This document shows, in pieces, positions 44,331-52,871 of a DNA stretch of 64,000 nucleotides. Below the pieces are notes generated by a model. The model worked only from the letters and a program-made list of their open reading frames with translations, was not told the DNA's origin and did no database searches. The stretch is taken from assembly GCF_029891575.1 (NCBI RefSeq), contig NZ_JARZHF010000006.1, positions 248,001 through 312,000 on the forward strand, given 5' to 3'. The position numbers were made by a program, and so were the translations under genes. This stretch comes from Salipaludibacillus daqingensis. Lineage in GTDB: Bacteria > Bacillota > Bacilli > Bacillales > Salisediminibacteriaceae. The first letter of the stretch is position 1; each line of letters opens with the position of its first letter.

Positions 44331-46169
44331 ATGAAGGATCGTTCAAAGATGTATCGGAAAATTAGTGTGGCTGTCATGTCAGGGATTCTCGTCGCCTCTT
44401 CATTTGCGCCTATGGCTACAGCAAATCAAGGCAATGGAAATGCTAATGGGCAAGCTGCGAGTGAAGAAAGAGGAAATAGCGGAAATAACTCTCAAGGACC
44501 GAAAAGAGCGATTGAAGATGTGGAAGTGATTGATTCTACAAGTTTTGTTATTGATTTTGATAAAACGTACCCAAAAGGATTGGAAATTGATCGGATGATT
44601 GATGTGGAAGTAGAACTAGAGGATGGAACCGTTGTTGTTCCAGAATTAACGGATTATGCAGTTTCCTCAGAAGATCGTTCACTCGTAACGGTGGAACATG
44701 CAAACGATGATCTTGATGGTTTGGCAGGGACACTGACAATTAATGATTTTGAGATCGATTTTGATTATGGAAGAAGTTTGTCTTTAGATATTTTTCACAC
44801 GAATGATATTCATTCAAAGATTGATAACTTTGGAAAAGTTTCCGCCTTCGTTAATGATAGAGGGGCAGAAGCTGACAATTATCTATACTTAGATGCAGGC
44901 GATATTTTTAGCGGTAATGCCGTTGTTGACTTACAAGACGGAGCGCCAATTGTTGACTTGTTAAATGAAATGGGTCTTGATGCAATGGCTATAGGAAACC
45001 ATGAGTTCGATTATGGACAAGATGCGTTTGCAGCGAGAGAAGCAGAATCAGAATTTGACTGGTTAAGTGCGAACATGGAAGTCGTTGACCCAGAAGTGCC
45101 TATTCAACAGCCAGAGCCGTATGAGATTTATGAGATTGACGGTGTGGATGTAGGGGTTTTCTCCTTAACACAAAACCCACCAGCAACTCGTCTTTCTGGT
45201 ATTGCTGGAATTGAGTTTTATGATTATGTAGAAACAGCTGAACAATATGCTTACTTAAAAGATGAAACCGATATTCTTATAGCATTGACGCATATCGGTA
45301 ATAGTGCTGATAAAAATCTTGCAGAGAATGTTGATTTCTTCGATGTCATTATCGGTGGGCACTCTCACAGTAGGATTTTTGAAGCAGACATCGTGAACGG
45401 AACGCCAGTCGTTCAAGCGGGAAGCGACGCATCATTTGTTGGTCACTTCAACCTTGAATTTGATGGAACCGATGTGACGTTCAATGACTATTACTTGCAA
45501 GATGTTAATTATCTAACGGATGTGAATCCAGATGTTCAAGACAAAGTTGATGCTTATAATGCTGAAGCAGAAGAACTTCTTCAAGAAGTCTTAGGTGTTA
45601 CGAACACTGGGTTAAGCAGAAATGCTCGTTGGGAAAGAGATACATCGTTAGGTAATTTCTGGACAGATTCTATGAAGCAGGCATTGGATGCTGACATGGC
45701 GATTACAAATAACGGTGGAATTCGTGCCAATATCGATGAAGGTGATATTACAGCAGGCGATATTTACACTGTAGAACCTTTCGGTAATGAACTGAGTGAA
45801 TTGGAAATCACAGGAGCAGATTTAAGAGATGTGATTGAATATTCCTATTCTTATCGTACTCAAAATGACCTACAAACATCGGGATTAACATTCACGATTT
45901 ATGTTAATGAGGATGACGAGTTTGTCGACGCTGATTTGTATGTCGATGGCGAGCCGATCGATGACAATGAAACGTATACGCTAATTACAAATAACTTCAT
46001 GGCCGAAGGCGGCGATGGTTATGACTTTTCAGCAGCAACAGTAGTTCAAGATGCTGCTGGTTACGTAACGACTGGAATGTTCCAACTGATGGAAGATCTA
46101 ATGGAATCAGAAGGAGCAGTTGACTACGAAGACGGCGAAGGTCGAGTTGAAATCGTAGAAGTAGATTAA
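44331..46169 (+). CDS. Secreted 5'-nucleotidase, metallophosphatase family (paralogue 2)
   Basis: 612 aa; ATG 44331 after AAGGGAGG, the same start context (GGGAGGAAATCGT) as paralogue 1. Signal peptide to about residue 30, then the shared N-terminal domain (RAIEDVEVIDSTSF), metallophosphatase motifs HTNDIHSKI, DAGDIFSG, IGNHEFDYG, LTHIGN, GGHSHSR, and C-terminal domain TNNGGIRANI, NNFMAEGGDGYDF. Nearly colinear with the 2710 copy along its length, so the two come from a gene duplication. Differences cluster in the signal peptide and C-terminal third. No anchor motif. Confidence 0.93.
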   Translation: MKDRSKMYRKISVAVMSGILVASSFAPMATANQGNGNANGQAASEERGNSGNNSQGPKRAIEDVEVIDSTSFVIDFDKTYPKGLEIDRMIDVEVELEDGTVVVPELTDYAVSSEDRSLVTVEHANDDLDGLAGTLTINDFEIDFDYGRSLSLDIFHTNDIHSKIDNFGKVSAFVNDRGAEADNYLYLDAGDIFSGNAVVDLQDGAPIVDLLNEMGLDAMAIGNHEFDYGQDAFAAREAESEFDWLSANMEVVDPEVPIQQPEPYEIYEIDGVDVGVFSLTQNPPATRLSGIAGIEFYDYVETAEQYAYLKDETDILIALTHIGNSADKNLAENVDFFDVIIGGHSHSRIFEADIVNGTPVVQAGSDASFVGHFNLEFDGTDVTFNDYYLQDVNYLTDVNPDVQDKVDAYNAEAEELLQEVLGVTNTGLSRNARWERDTSLGNFWTDSMKQALDADMAITNNGGIRANIDEGDITAGDIYTVEPFGNELSELEITGADLRDVIEYSYSYRTQNDLQTSGLTFTIYVNEDDEFVDADLYVDGEPIDDNETYTLITNNFMAEGGDGYDFSAATVVQDAAGYVTTGMFQLMEDLMESEGAVDYEDGEGRVEIVEVD

Positions 46170-46201
46170 TAGAGTAATTGTCTGAAAACTAGATTGAAAA
46201 T

Positions 46202-46243
46202 AAACACCTCGAATGGAAGCAATTGCTCCATTTCGAGGTGTTT
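46202..46243 (+). terminator. Terminator after 5'-nucleotidase 2
   Basis: 16-bp stem AAACACCTCGAATGGA / TCCATTTCGAGGTGTTT, then a T run. Confidence 0.93.
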
Positions 46244-46379
46244 TTTGTTTTGAGTTAGTTTTTAATTTTGATGATAGAAATTAAATAAATAAGTGTAAAA
46301 GAAGGATTGAAAAGGAAGCTCTTTTAAACGATACTAAAGATATAGTCTTTTAGACTAAAACACTTGAGGGGGTTGGTAT

Positions 46380-49013
46380 ATGAAAAGAAAAAAAGTATCT
46401 CTTATGTTTTTATTATTAATTATGAGTTTAAACCTTGTTTTACCAATGTATGTAGGGGCTTCAGAAGAACTTCCCGTAGAAATAGACGAAACTGAAATAA
46501 TTGATACTATTGAAGATATAGATGCAGTTGAAGCAGACGAATATCCTATAGAAACTGATGATAATGATCAACAAGAGCAACAAGAGCAACAAGAGCAACA
46601 AGAAGAACAAGAAGAACAAGAAGATTCTACTTTAACGGATGAAAATGAAAGTGAAGTCTTATATGAAGAAGCAGAAGCTGATTATACTGATGATGAAGAT
46701 AACAAGCGAGGTAGTTCAAGTACCCCAAAGAATGGGAAGCAAGAGGACGAAGAGAAAGTTATCGTTCTATTTAAAGAAAATCCCAACAAGGGATTAATCG
46801 CAAATGCAAATGGAACCACCCATCATGAGTATGATAACATCCCTGCTTTAGCAGTAACTATTCCTAGTCATGCCATTAAAGGATTAGTGAATAATCCGAA
46901 CGTCGTATCAGTTGAAAAAAATGAACAATACTACATTCAAAGTCAAACAACACCTTGGGGGATTGAGAGTGTTGACGCACCTAAAGCTTGGAGTAATAAC
47001 TTTACTGGTAAAGGTGTGAAAGTTGCTGTTATAGATAGTGGAGTTGATACTTCTCACCCGGATTTAAATGTCGTAGGATGTTACGGGGCATCGGATGCCT
47101 TAACATGTGAAGATGCGGATGGTCATGGGACACATGTAGCTGGTATTATTGGCGCAAAAGACAACAATATTGGTGTTGTTGGTGTAGCTCCTGAGGTGGA
47201 TATCTTTGCAGCCCGTGTCAGTGATATTGATGGAAAAATCATGACAACCAATCTAATAGAAGCAATTGATTGGGCGATATCAGAAAATGTAGACATAATT
47301 AATTTAAGTTTAGGGTCTAATAAATATTCTTTTCCGTTAGCAGAAGTAATTGCAAATGCCGTAAACAAAGGGATTTTAGTCGTTGCAGCAGCGGGGAATG
47401 AATACGGGAGTAGTGTGAGCTATCCGGCTGCCTTATCGAACGTAATTGCTGTCTCTGCTATTGATAAAAATAATGAAATTGCTTCCTTTTCAAACACTGG
47501 AGTTGAAATAGAAGTTACTGCTCCGGGAGTATCGATCTATTCCACACATATTAACAATTATTATACTCGTATGAGTGGAACGAGTATGGCATCTCCTCAT
47601 GTTGCCGGTATTCTTGCACTATTAAAAGTAGCTTATCCTAGCATGGGAAGTAAAGACTTAAGAAAAATATTAAGAGATACATCAATAGATTTAGGATCAG
47701 AAGGAAGAGATTCCAAGTATGGATATGGATTAGTGCAAGCGCCAATTAAAAAAGGAAATGAATTACCTCAAATTGATGAAACAATATTAGCATTGCAAAA
47801 AGATTTAAAAAATTTAGGTTTCTTAGAGATAAAAGATCCAAATGGTAAGTTGGACAGTAAAACGGAGTCAGCTTTAAGAGATTTTCAAGCATATTATAGT
47901 TTGGATGTCACAGGGAAGATAAATGATAATACTTTAAAAAAGATAAGTGAAATTTTATCAAGTCCATTAAGAAGAGGTCGGAACAATCTAGAGACAATCG
48001 AAATAAAAGAAAACTTAAATAAGCTAGGGTTTTCTGTCTCGATGAACTTTCCAGACAGCTATGGCCCATCTACGGAACGAGCAGTAAAAGAATTCCAATC
48101 ATATTACGGTTTAAAAGCAAATGGAATTGGAGATGAAGTAAGCTTAGCAAAGGTGAAAGAGGTTCTATCAAGTCCATTAAGAAGAGGCGAGAATAATCCG
48201 GAGACAATCGAAATGAAAGAAAATTTAAATAAGTTAGGGTTTTCTGTCTCGATGAACTTTCCAAGCAGCTATGGCCCATCTACGGAACGAGCAGTAAAAG
48301 AATTCCAATCATATTACGATTTAAAAGCAAATGGAATTGGAGATGAAGTAAGTTTAGCAAAGGTGAAAGAGGTTCTATCAAGTCCATTAAGAAGAGGCGA
48401 GAATAATCCGGAGACAATCGAAATGAAAGAAAATTTAAATAAGCTAGGGTTTTCTGTCTCGATGAATTTTCCAAGCAGTTATGGCCCATCTACGGAACGA
48501 GCAGTAAAAGAATTCCAATCATATTACGGTTTAAAAGTGAATGGAATTGGAGATGAAGTAAGTTTAGCAAAGGTGAAAGAGTTTCTATCAAGTCCATTAA
48601 GAAGAGGCGAGAATAATCCGGAGACAATCGAAATGAAAGAAAATTTAAATAAGCTAGGGTTTTCTGTCTCGATGAACTTTCCAAGCAGCTATGGCCCATC
48701 TACGGAACGAGCAGTAAAAGAATTCCAATCATATTACGGTTTAAAAGTGAATGGAATTGGAGATGAAGTAAGTTTATTAAAGGTAAAAGAAGTACTATCA
48801 AGTCCATTAAGAAGGGGTCAAAACAACCAAAAGACCATAAAGATTAAAGAAGATTTAAATAAGGTCGGTTTCCCTGTCTCGATGAATTTTCCAAGCAGCT
48901 ATGGTCCATCAACAGAACGAGTAGTGAAAGAATTCCAGTTATATTATGGCTTAAAAGTAAATGGAATTGGAGATGAAGTTACTTTAGCTAAGATAGCTAA
49001 ACTCATTAATTAG
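46380..49013 (+). CDS. Secreted subtilisin-like serine protease with peptidoglycan-binding repeats
   Basis: 877 aa, ATG 46380 after GAGGGGG. Signal peptide to about 27; a very acidic Gln/Glu-rich stretch (28-115, with QEQ repeats); I9-type propeptide (about 121-180, KVIVLFKENPNKG); S8 catalytic domain (185-455) with D219 in VIDSGVD, H249 in DGHGTHVAG and S402 in GTSMASPHVAG; then one divergent and five near-identical 70-residue modules (about 462-877) resembling peptidoglycan-binding domain 1 (LNKLGFSVSMNFPSSYGPST, RAVKEFQSYYGL). The modules should hold the enzyme in the cell wall. The repeats are also near-identical as DNA, so copy number can change by recombination. Confidence 0.92.
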   Translation: MKRKKVSLMFLLLIMSLNLVLPMYVGASEELPVEIDETEIIDTIEDIDAVEADEYPIETDDNDQQEQQEQQEQQEEQEEQEDSTLTDENESEVLYEEAEADYTDDEDNKRGSSSTPKNGKQEDEEKVIVLFKENPNKGLIANANGTTHHEYDNIPALAVTIPSHAIKGLVNNPNVVSVEKNEQYYIQSQTTPWGIESVDAPKAWSNNFTGKGVKVAVIDSGVDTSHPDLNVVGCYGASDALTCEDADGHGTHVAGIIGAKDNNIGVVGVAPEVDIFAARVSDIDGKIMTTNLIEAIDWAISENVDIINLSLGSNKYSFPLAEVIANAVNKGILVVAAAGNEYGSSVSYPAALSNVIAVSAIDKNNEIASFSNTGVEIEVTAPGVSIYSTHINNYYTRMSGTSMASPHVAGILALLKVAYPSMGSKDLRKILRDTSIDLGSEGRDSKYGYGLVQAPIKKGNELPQIDETILALQKDLKNLGFLEIKDPNGKLDSKTESALRDFQAYYSLDVTGKINDNTLKKISEILSSPLRRGRNNLETIEIKENLNKLGFSVSMNFPDSYGPSTERAVKEFQSYYGLKANGIGDEVSLAKVKEVLSSPLRRGENNPETIEMKENLNKLGFSVSMNFPSSYGPSTERAVKEFQSYYDLKANGIGDEVSLAKVKEVLSSPLRRGENNPETIEMKENLNKLGFSVSMNFPSSYGPSTERAVKEFQSYYGLKVNGIGDEVSLAKVKEFLSSPLRRGENNPETIEMKENLNKLGFSVSMNFPSSYGPSTERAVKEFQSYYGLKVNGIGDEVSLLKVKEVLSSPLRRGQNNQKTIKIKEDLNKVGFPVSMNFPSSYGPSTERVVKEFQLYYGLKVNGIGDEVTLAKIAKLIN
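46568..46620 (+). repeat. In-frame CAA/GAA-rich microsatellite
   Basis: 9-bp units (CAAGAGCAA) followed by 6-bp units (GAACAA), encoding QEQQEQ tracts. Unit length is a multiple of three, so slippage changes length, not frame. Confidence 0.85.
47962..49011 (+). repeat. Five tandem 210-bp repeats encoding peptidoglycan-binding modules
   Basis: Units begin at AGTCCATTAAGAAGAGG-type sequence near 47962, 48172, 48382, 48592 and 48802. The middle three units are almost identical; the last is more diverged. Each encodes 70 residues starting SSPLRRG. Confidence 0.93.
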
Positions 49014-49080
49014 AAAAAGTGAGGAAGCATGGATTGAAATGATATTTTCTTTTTTAATGGTTCCATCGGAGCTATAATAT

Positions 49081-49121
49081 AAGCGACCTGAACAAGGATG
49101 ATTCTTATGTTCAGGTCGCTT
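49081..49121 (+). terminator. Terminator after the subtilase gene
   Basis: 13-bp perfect stem AAGCGACCTGAAC / GTTCAGGTCGCTT, 15-nt loop, TTTG tail. Confidence 0.85.
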
Positions 49122-49160
49122 TTGTAATATTTTAGAAGGACAAGTTCTTATTCAAGACCC

Positions 49161-49218
49161 GAACCGTCCCTTTGTTTCTAAATGTGGTCAGGTGAATGGG
49201 GACGGTTCCCGTGCGGCA
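49161..49218. repeat. REP-like pair, copy 12 (divergent orientation)
   Basis: GAACCGTCCC (49161-49170) then GGGGACGGTTCCCGTGCGGC (49198-49217), the opposite order to the pairs at 35695 and 38418. Confidence 0.85.
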
Positions 49219-49351
49219 TTAAAGGGGAAGTAGAACTTGCATGTGTTAGCTCACTAGGTTCGGAAGCATTCAATTAATGGTCGTTTAAGGTGACAAAATC
49301 TATTAATCATTCCATTAAGAACTTCGCTCAAATTTCATACGAATCATTAAG

Positions 49352-49380
49352 TTGACAAAAGCCTGTAGATTGATTATTAT
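49352..49380 (+). promoter_or_regulatory. SigA-type promoter of glutaredoxin-DsrE operon
   Basis: TTGACA, 17 bp, TATTAT. The first CsoR/CstR-like operator starts 2 bp after the -10, covering the expected start site. Confidence 0.8.
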
Positions 49381-49381
49381 A

Positions 49382-49397
49382 ATACCTATAGGGGTAT
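49382..49397. promoter_or_regulatory. CsoR/CstR-like operator 1
   Basis: ATACCTATAGGGGTAT has the ATACC-N4/5-GGGTAT form known for CsoR and CstR family repressors. The Cu(I) sensor CsoR and the persulfide sensor CstR bind closely related sites. Confidence 0.75.
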
Positions 49398-49512
49398 CAG
49401 ACAGACGAAGAAACAATTCTCACGATAACTAATATTACGTAACACTCTTAAATGTTTCGGAGATTTTGTTATCTATATCTGAAAATACCATGAAATTTTT
49501 TTGGTTTAAAAT

Positions 49513-49528
49513 ATACCTTTAGGGGTAT
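49513..49528. promoter_or_regulatory. CsoR/CstR-like operator 2
   Basis: ATACCTTTAGGGGTAT, differing from operator 1 at one position, 131 bp downstream and 46 bp before the glutaredoxin start. It may control a second promoter (TTGGTT ... TATAAA, weak) or act as a roadblock. Confidence 0.75.
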
Positions 49529-49573
49529 AAATGAATAATGACGAAACTAAAATATAATGAGGAGGAATTCAAA

Positions 49574-49819
49574 ATGAATCAAGTAACACTTTACAGCACA
49601 AACACATGTCCTTACTGTACAATGATGAAAAATTTTTTGAGAGAGCAAGGAATCTCATTTAAAGAGGTGAACGTTCAACTAGATCAAAAAGCAGCAGAAA
49701 AATTAGTTGCAACAACTGGTCAGCTAGGCGTTCCGCAAACAGAGGTCAACGGTCAATGGGTTCTAGGTTTTAATCCAGATGCGGTGTTAGAAAACTTAAA
49801 AGGAGGAGTTACGAAATGA
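49574..49819 (+). CDS. Glutaredoxin-family protein
   Basis: 81 aa; ATG 49574, 8 nt after GGAGG. Thioredoxin fold with active site CPYC in TNTCPYCTMMKNFL, the cis-Pro region GVPQTEVNG and GFNPDAVL at the C-terminus. Such short NrdH/Grx-like proteins reduce disulfides or persulfides. ATGA overlap with the DsrE-like gene, and CsoR/CstR-like operators upstream, point to sulfane-sulfur metabolism. Confidence 0.93.
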   Translation: MNQVTLYSTNTCPYCTMMKNFLREQGISFKEVNVQLDQKAAEKLVATTGQLGVPQTEVNGQWVLGFNPDAVLENLKGGVTK

Positions 49820-50208
49820 GCAAGGTTGCTATTATCGCAAGTAATGGTGAATTATTTGATGCATACAAAGTATATAATATCGCAACAGCAGCTGCAGCAA
49901 GTAACAAAGAAGTAGCTATCTTCTTCACGTTTGAAGGGTTGAATTTAATCCATAAAGAAGGTTATAAGCAACTCCCAGTACCAGCAGGAAAAGAGCACAT
50001 TGCAGAAGGATTCAAAGAGGGGGATCTCCCATCAATTCCAGACTTAGTGGAAATGGCGCAAGATCTAGATGTAAAATTTATCGGCTGTCAAATGACGATG
50101 GACTTGATGAAGTTAACAACGGAAGACTTTGTTGATGGGATTGATGTTGGTGGAGCAGTCACATTCTTAGAGTTTGCAAAAGATGCAGAAGTAACGTTAA
50201 CATTTTAA
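49816..50208 (+). CDS. DsrE/DsrF-like family protein
   Basis: 130 aa. DsrE fold: AIIASNGELFDAYKVYNIATAAAASNKEVAIFFTFEG N-terminal half, and the conserved Cys loop FIGCQMTMDLM near residues 92-103, which in DsrE-type proteins carries persulfide sulfur. Expected cytosolic sulfur carrier or peroxiredoxin-like partner of the glutaredoxin encoded 4 bp upstream (overlapping). Such proteins frequently lie in CstR-controlled persulfide-detoxification clusters. Confidence 0.9.
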   Translation: MSKVAIIASNGELFDAYKVYNIATAAAASNKEVAIFFTFEGLNLIHKEGYKQLPVPAGKEHIAEGFKEGDLPSIPDLVEMAQDLDVKFIGCQMTMDLMKLTTEDFVDGIDVGGAVTFLEFAKDAEVTLTF

Positions 50209-50219
50209 GCGTGAGGTTA

Positions 50220-50250
50220 GTGCCGAACAGGAACCGTCCCCGTTCGGCAC
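50220..50250. repeat. REP-like repeat, copy 13, with perfect palindromic ends
   Basis: GTGCCGAAC ... GTTCGGCAC enclose AGGAACCGTCCCC. A partial third arm (GGCACGTTCGGCA) follows directly. Confidence 0.85.
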
Positions 50251-50449
50251 GGCACGTTCGGCATGGTTCAAAGATACAGTCAGAATGAGGGTCTCTTGGA
50301 GAGGAAATTCCAAGGGATTTTTTGCTATGCACTATCCTATAAAAGAAGGTGAGAACGTTGTTTGTTATTCGTTATCATTTAGACTAATCATCTAGTGCTA
50401 AAAAATATTCCGTGTTTTCATTCCTCTCTCCTATAAGCGACAATAACCA

Positions 50450-50458
50450 TGGTATAAT
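50450..50458 (+). promoter_or_regulatory. Extended -10 promoter of KinB-like kinase
   Basis: TGGTATAAT, perfect extended -10; about 115 nt of leader to the start. Confidence 0.55.
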
Positions 50459-50579
50459 ACCAACAATTAGTCTTGTGAATTTTCATTCCTAAATGTTGAT
50501 ATTAAAGGATTTTTTATACATATTGCTTTGATTATTGAAATCACTATTTTCTAATTAATGATAGAAAGGAGTGGACAAG

Positions 50580-51818
50580 TTGACTGAGATATTGTTAATT
50601 AATTTCCTGTTTTTACTTTTTCCTGTAGTAGTCTATCTAATATTTTTTGAGAATCGAGTTCTGTTAGAGAAAAATCAAATGCTCGTTTTTTTCCTATCGT
50701 CCGTTTCGATGGTATTATGTATGACTTTTCCTATTCGATTAGATGCTGACTTTGGATTTATGTTTGATTTACGATATGTACCATATATTATTTCATCCCT
50801 TTTCGGTGGCTACATTATTGCTTTTCCACTCTATCTCGTATTAAATATATATCGATTTTTTCTCGGTGGAGATGGCATGCTATTTTCTTTTTACTTCTCC
50901 ACAGCGATGGTTATCTTTATCCCTTTATGGAGTGGGAGATTTATGAAACTAGGAGCTCGAAAAAGGATTGTCAGTGCGGTCGTGCTTACTTTCGTCACAA
51001 TGCTTTTATTTTTTACGACAATCATTCCGTTTTATCCATCAGTAGGGGAAGAATATTGGAAGATGGCTGTTAGTGTTTTAATCATACATGTTGTTGCCAC
51101 GTTTATTATCATGATTTTAATTGAAAAAATTATTGTTAATGTAAAAACGAGAGAAAGGCTTTTTCAATCTGATAGACTTCATCTCATGAGTGAATTATCG
51201 GCTAGTGTGTCTCATGAAATAAGAAATCCTTTGACTGTGACAAGTGGTTTCCTTCAACTTTTACATACTTCCAAAAATATAGATGAAAAAGAAAAAGGTT
51301 ATATAGACCTTTCCATCAAAGAATTGAACCGGGCAGAAAATATTGTCAGTGATTTTCTTTCGATCGCCAAACCTCAAGCGAAAAACATGGTACATTCTAA
51401 TTTGAAATATGAAACCGAATACGTCAATAATATTATGGTTGCCTATGCAAACATGCATCAAGTCACGCTAGATTTTCAGTTTAATAATAAGGTGTATAAA
51501 AAGTTCGACCAAAACCAAATTCAGCAGTGTCTCATTAATTTATACAAAAACGGTATTGAATCGATGAAAGAATCTGGAGGCATCCTTTCTATTCATGTTT
51601 CAAACCAAAACGACAAAATTATCATCGTAATCAAAGATTCAGGAATTGGAATGACAGAACAAGAAGTCGCGCGTATGGGAGATCCGTACTATTCTACAAA
51701 AAAAGAAGGTACAGGTCTCGGTATGCTCATGGTCTATAGCACGATAAATAAACTAGGCGGAAAAATTGACATAGATAGCAAAAAACGAGTAGGCACCACC
51801 TTCCGCATCACACTATGA
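50580..51818 (+). CDS. KinB-like membrane sensor histidine kinase
   Basis: 412 aa from TTG 50580 (8 nt after AAAGGAG; the GTG at 50571 overlaps that site). About six N-terminal membrane segments of the 5TM-5TMR-LYT type (LRYVPYIISSLFGGYIIAFPLYLVLNIYRFFLGG), then the kinase core: H box SVSHEIRNPLTVTSGFLQLL (H212), N box LINLYKNGIESM, DSGIGM, TGLGMLMV. The membrane part and core resemble Bacillus KinB-family kinases that feed the sporulation phosphorelay. No response regulator is adjacent, as usual for orphan sporulation kinases. Confidence 0.88.
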   Translation: MTEILLINFLFLLFPVVVYLIFFENRVLLEKNQMLVFFLSSVSMVLCMTFPIRLDADFGFMFDLRYVPYIISSLFGGYIIAFPLYLVLNIYRFFLGGDGMLFSFYFSTAMVIFIPLWSGRFMKLGARKRIVSAVVLTFVTMLLFFTTIIPFYPSVGEEYWKMAVSVLIIHVVATFIIMILIEKIIVNVKTRERLFQSDRLHLMSELSASVSHEIRNPLTVTSGFLQLLHTSKNIDEKEKGYIDLSIKELNRAENIVSDFLSIAKPQAKNMVHSNLKYETEYVNNIMVAYANMHQVTLDFQFNNKVYKKFDQNQIQQCLINLYKNGIESMKESGGILSIHVSNQNDKIIIVIKDSGIGMTEQEVARMGDPYYSTKKEGTGLGMLMVYSTINKLGGKIDIDSKKRVGTTFRITL

Positions 51819-51840
51819 AAGTGATGAACGGGTGATGAAT

Positions 51841-51861
51841 GGGGACGGTTCTCATGCGGCA
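51841..51861 (+). repeat. REP-like dispersed repeat, copy 14
   Basis: GGGGACGGTTCTCATGCGGC plus A, 22 bp after the kinase stop. Confidence 0.9.
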
Positions 51862-52834
51862 CTGGGTGACAAAATTAGCAATTTAAATAGATTTTATCCC
51901 TGACATAAAAACTTCTATCTATTGTCTATAACTTTATTACTGACTAGACATGGTGACTAGTTTATAAAAATCTACATGTAAAAAGAGTGCCCATTTCTAG
52001 GTACCAGGTCTTCAACTAGCCAACGTGAAAAGCGTATTACTATTCCAATACTCTTGTATGATTAAAAATACGTCATAATAAAAGAATACAAAATTTGCCT
52101 ATATGAAGTAAATTGATTTGTGATACATAAAAATTGACGGTGAATCAATATTGAATTAAAATAAAATGAAGGGAACAAATGTTCTGTCAGGTAGTTACTT
52201 AACGATGTTGTCGTAAATTTTGTTGAACAGATCGAAGAAGTGAATTGCCCTCTGTCTCTTTCTCTTAATTACTATAGTGCTGAAATTTTCTTGATTGAAT
52301 AAACGATACTGATATGTCATTAATGATTATTGCTACGTAATATAAAATTCATTTGTATTTGCTTTCTGTTGGAACTCCTCTAAATGCAAAAGAATGACTG
52401 AAATTTCCGCTTTGTCACCTCATTGTAGGAAGGGATTACATCTCTTATTAATGCAAACCACCTCCTTCATACCATCCATTTTTACATGATACATCATGAA
52501 GCAATCACTTCACCTATTTTGAAAAGAATATTAAATAATTGTTCTTATATCGCTAATCTAGAAGGGATATTTACTTATGGTCGCAACCTTCTATACAAAG
52601 CTTATAGAAAGAAAACAACAAGCAGTAATTCTCTGAAAATGAACATTCCCTTGAAATACTCTTAGGATTTAGAACAGAAATCAGCGTTAAGTGAAGTCTA
52701 ATCTTATTGATGAAAGAGGTGGAATCATAAAGGGAGACTATTGATTTACCGAATTGATATTTTAGGTGGAGAAAAGGGAAGCAAATGCAGCAGCAATATT
52801 AAAGACAAAGTACCATAAATCAATTTTTCTAAAG

Positions 52835-52843
52835 TGTTATAAT
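52835..52843 (+). promoter_or_regulatory. Extended -10 promoter of coiled-coil gene
   Basis: TGTTATAAT, perfect extended -10, about 28 bp before the start codon. Confidence 0.55.
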
Positions 52844-52871
52844 GAACATAAGATGAAGGGTGTGATTTCTA

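Larger units (their letters stand above)
49122..49573. other. Regulatory intergenic region upstream of glutaredoxin-DsrE pair
   Basis: About 450 bp. It holds a divergent REP-like pair (49161-49218), a consensus promoter (49352-49380) and two CsoR/CstR-like operators (49382-49397 and 49513-49528). No gene was seen between the operators. Confidence 0.6.
50209..50579. other. Intergenic region upstream of KinB-like kinase
   Basis: About 370 bp. It contains a REP-like palindromic copy (50220-50250) and an extended -10 promoter (50450-50458). The remainder is unexplained. Confidence 0.55.
51819..52871. other. Gene-poor 1-kb region
   Basis: It starts with REP-like copy 14, then about 950 bp of AT-rich sequence with stops in all frames, and ends in the promoter of the coiled-coil gene. 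Short minus-strand frames around 52340-52450 (reading AEISVILLHLEEFQQKA in one frame) look weakly coding and could be a decayed gene, but were not identified. Confidence 0.5.

Noticed and set aside
48070-48699. Three 69-codon minus-strand frames spaced 210 bp
   Set aside because: Antisense shadows of the tandem peptidoglycan-binding repeats.
47962-49011. Possible CRISPR-like or other repeat array
   Set aside because: The units are in-frame coding repeats without spacers; no cas genes are in the window.
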